Assembly: GCA_027021325.1 (NCBI GenBank)
Contig: JALUUN010000552.1
Coordinates: 1-7,241, forward strand
Source: Planctomycetota bacterium
GTDB lineage: Bacteria; Planctomycetota; UBA1135
Direction of reading: 5' to 3'
DNA: 7,241 bases
The notes below the pieces were generated by a model, which was given only the letters and a program-made list of their open reading frames with translations, was not told the origin of the DNA and made no database searches. The stretch's first letter is position 1. Each line of letters begins with the position of its first letter. Positions 5,717-7,241 of this stretch are shown piece by piece. Made by a program: the position numbers and the translations under genes.

Positions 5717-5916
5717 GGCGGCGGAGATTCTAGGCGCCGCGGAGAGGGCGCTCGCGTCTCCGCCCTGCCTCGGTGCCCGGTCCGCTTCGCCGCGGCCTGG
5801 CCCGTCTCGCCGCCGCGCCGCGGCGGCCCGCCTCTCCGGCTCGCCCGGCGCCGGGCTGCCACAGCGCTCCGCCGTCCGGCGCGTAGGCTGAGGGGCGGGT
5901 CCGATCCCTTCCGACC
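5717..5916. promoter_or_regulatory. Palindrome-rich divergent gap between aminotransferase and lipoprotein
   Basis: These 200 bases lie between two divergent genes and carry no supportable gene. They hold a 19-base interrupted palindrome with arms GCCGCCGCG (5809-5817) and CGCGGCGGC (5819-5827), and a perfect 14-base palindrome GCCCGGCGCCGGGC (5843-5856). Either could be a cruciform, a protein-binding site or a result of GC-rich composition. TAGGCT at 5884-5889 could be a -10 for the lipoprotein gene, but no -35 partner was seen. Confidence 0.4.
5727..5732 (-). promoter_or_regulatory. Candidate -10 box for a near-leaderless aminotransferase mRNA
   Basis: On the minus strand TAGAAT (five of six matches to TATAAT) lies with ten bases between it and the ATG. 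Transcription starting about seven bases later would leave only a few untranslated bases, which agrees with the absence of a Shine-Dalgarno sequence. No -35 element was found at the proper distance. Weak evidence. Confidence 0.25.
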
Positions 5917-6507
5917 ATGACGCGCAGCCTTCCCCTCGCCCTCCTGGCCGTCCTGGCCGCAGCCTGCTCCACCTACGACCTCCGCTACCGCTACCAGCCC
6001 CGCCCCCAGGAGGTCGAGGTCCAGGCGGCCGACCGGACCGCGGCCCGGGTCCTGGTCTCGGTCCTGGGCATCCGCAAGGCCGGCATCGAGGACCTCCCCG
6101 CCGGCGCCGAGCTGCGCATCCTGGTCGAGAACCCCGGGCCCGAGCCGCTGCGGCCGGCCTGGACCGAGGCCCGTCTCCTGGCCGCCGACCTGGAGGCCTT
6201 CGACGCCCCGAGGCTCCTCGAGGGCGGCGGCGAGGTACCGCCCCGGAGCGAGACCCTGGCCCGCCTCCTCTTCCCCTTCCTGCCGGGCCTGGAGCGAAGC
6301 GACCTGGACCTGGACGGCCTGCACCTGCGCCTGCCCCTGGAGGCCGGCGGCGAGGAGATCCTGGCCACGGCCACCTTCACGCGCCGCAAGGACCGCCCCG
6401 GCTACCCGCGGATCTGGCACGACCCCTGGTTCTACCCCTACTGGTACACCTGCGGCTGGATCTCCTGCCCGGGCCACTTCGGCTACGGCGGCACCGTCTG
6501 CCACTGA
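5917..6507 (+). CDS. Lipoprotein of unknown function with aromatic/Cys-rich tail
   Basis: A 196-residue protein with a type II signal peptide: MTRSLPLALLAVLAAAC, with a lipobox ending at C17, the predicted lipidated cysteine after cleavage. S18 at +2 would favour outer-membrane sorting under the E. coli rule. Residues about 42-155 alternate hydrophobic strands (ARVLVSVLGI, AELRILVENPGPEPL, EARLLAADLEAF, EEILATATFTRR) and look like a beta-sandwich module; no named family is recognised. Residues 161-196 are strikingly rich in W, Y, F, G and P (IWHDPWFYPYWYTCGW) and contain C179, C184 and C195. No close Shine-Dalgarno sequence: the nearest purine run (AGGGGCGGG, 5891-5899) is 17 bases upstream. 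The start is set by the signal peptide. Its stop faces the TonB-like gene's stop across 51 bases. Export is well supported; function is unknown. Confidence 0.85.
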   Translation: MTRSLPLALLAVLAAACSTYDLRYRYQPRPQEVEVQAADRTAARVLVSVLGIRKAGIEDLPAGAELRILVENPGPEPLRPAWTEARLLAADLEAFDAPRLLEGGGEVPPRSETLARLLFPFLPGLERSDLDLDGLHLRLPLEAGGEEILATATFTRRKDRPGYPRIWHDPWFYPYWYTCGWISCPGHFGYGGTVCH

Positions 6508-6533
6508 GGAGCCCGGCCGGCTCCGCAGCCGGG
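6508..6533. terminator. Overlapping hairpins between convergent lipoprotein and TonB-like genes
   Basis: Starting at the first base after the lipoprotein stop, GGAGCC (6508-6513) pairs with GGCTCC (6519-6524) around five bases. Alternatively CCCGGC (6512-6517) pairs with GCCGGG (6528-6533), or CCGGCT (6517-6522) with AGCCGG (6527-6532). The position between convergent genes suits a bidirectional terminator, but there is no T-run. Confidence 0.4.
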
Positions 6534-6558
6534 AGGCAGACGCCGGGCAGGCGGGCCC

Positions 6559-7241
6559 TCAGCCGCGCACGGCCGCCGGGGAGCGCAGGCGGAAGCGAAT
6601 GCGGAGAAGGGTCTCGCCGGCCACGGGACGGCCGTCCTCCAGGGCCGGCTGGAAGGACCAGCCGCGGACGGCCCGGAGCGCCGCCTCGTCCAGGATCTCG
6701 TGGCCGGAACCCTGGAGAACCTCGGCTTCGCGCACGCGCCCGTCGGCGGCGACCTCGACGCGCAGGACGACGAGCCCTTCCCAGCCCTTGCGCCGGGCCA
6801 GCCGGGGGTAGTCCGCCTCGGTGATCGCCTGGCCCGGGCGCAGGCGCGGCGCCAGCACCTGGACCCGGGGCTTCGCCGAGGGAGAAGGAGCCTCGCGGGC
6901 GGCAGGCGGCGGCTCTGCAGGCGGCGGTGCTGCGACCGGCTCGGCCGGCTTCTCGGCCGCAGGAAGCTCCCCGCGCCAGGCCCGCCGGAGCTCGCGGGCG
7001 GGGTCACTGCGCTGGTGCTCGGCCGGCACGGGATCCGGGGGCGGCGGCAGCCGCCAGGCCACGGGCCGGAGTTCGGGCTCGGGTTCGGACGGCGCCACCG
7101 GCCGGGGCGGCGCGGCCTCCGCTTCCATCTCCACCTCGGGAGCCGCCACCGGCGCCTGCGCCACGACTTCCGGCACCGGCCGCGGCCCCGGCCCCGGCGC
7201 CAGGAGGCTCCAGCCGGCGAGCAGACCGGCGGCGGCGGCAT
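6559..7241 (-). CDS. TonB-like energy transducer protein (5' end outside window)
   Basis: 226 codons are visible and the frame stays open to the right edge. TonB proteins carry proton-motive energy from ExbB/ExbD in the inner membrane to outer-membrane receptors. The visible part begins with a hydrophobic stretch (AAAAGLLAGWSLLAPG), probably the end of the N-terminal membrane anchor. A Pro/Ala/Glu-rich periplasmic linker follows (about residues 17-125, with PPPPDP and PAEPPPAARE). The C-terminal domain (about 140-220) has ADYPRLARRKGWEGLVVLRV, ADGRVREAEVLQGSGHEILD, ALRAVRGWSFQPALEDGRPV and a final strand RIRFRL, the usual TonB C-terminal pattern. A GTG at 7176 could be read as a start, but it would remove the anchor that is in frame just upstream, so the true start most likely lies beyond 7241. 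No exbB/exbD or receptor gene is visible, so its receptor partner is unknown. Confidence 0.88.
   Translation of the reverse strand, partial: AAAAGLLAGWSLLAPGPGPRPVPEVVAQAPVAAPEVEMEAEAAPPRPVAPSEPEPELRPVAWRLPPPPDPVPAEHQRSDPARELRRAWRGELPAAEKPAEPVAAPPPAEPPPAAREAPSPSAKPRVQVLAPRLRPGQAITEADYPRLARRKGWEGLVVLRVEVAADGRVREAEVLQGSGHEILDEAALRAVRGWSFQPALEDGRPVAGETLLRIRFRLRSPAAVRG

Noticed and set aside
5614..6504. 296-codon minus-strand frame across the aminotransferase start and the lipoprotein
   Set aside because: Low-complexity shadow without domains; the lipobox protein on the other strand explains the region.
6483..7241. 252-codon minus-strand frame starting with ATG exactly at the right edge
   Set aside because: Arg/Pro-rich shadow frame. 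The neighbouring frame carries the TonB linker, the C-terminal domain and the end of a membrane anchor.

Overview
This is a very GC-rich stretch of bacterial chromosome (roughly 70% G+C or more by eye, with almost every third codon position G or C). It has seven genes seen whole or nearly whole, plus two cut by the window edges. A TonB-type protein and a lipobox lipoprotein point to a Gram-negative, diderm organism. The phylum cannot be fixed from the sequence alone. There are no tRNA or rRNA genes, CRISPR arrays, insertion sequences or integrases, so the window reads as ordinary chromosome rather than a mobile island. At this GC content most long open frames are antisense shadows, so genes were chosen by protein family resemblance and spacing.

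Left block (1-2037, minus strand): a compact three-gene operon read right to left. It encodes a DUF669-like small protein (1564-2037), a cytidine-deaminase-fold protein that has lost every zinc-binding and catalytic residue (1152-1535), and an NAD+-dependent DNA ligase LigA (1128 to beyond the left edge). Gaps are 28 and 23 bases. DUF669 proteins are best known from phage recombination and replication regions, so finding one with a deaminase-like pseudoenzyme ahead of ligA is the most unusual feature here and suggests a DNA replication or repair module.

Middle block (2181-4564, plus strand): a divergently transcribed AGCS-family sodium:amino-acid symporter with an N-terminal signal peptide, then (4 bases later, GTG start) a 71-residue single-span membrane protein that may be its accessory subunit. 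After a hairpin-rich gap comes a stand-alone histidine phosphotransfer (Hpt) protein.

Right block (4586-7241): a DegT/DnrJ/EryC1/StrS-type sugar aminotransferase on the minus strand converges on the Hpt gene through a nested inverted repeat. A 200-base palindrome-rich gap separates it from a divergent 196-residue lipoprotein of unknown function on the plus strand. That lipoprotein gene converges on a TonB-like gene (minus strand) whose 5' end lies beyond the right edge. Apart from the ligA operon and the symporter pair, the genes do not form an obvious single pathway.
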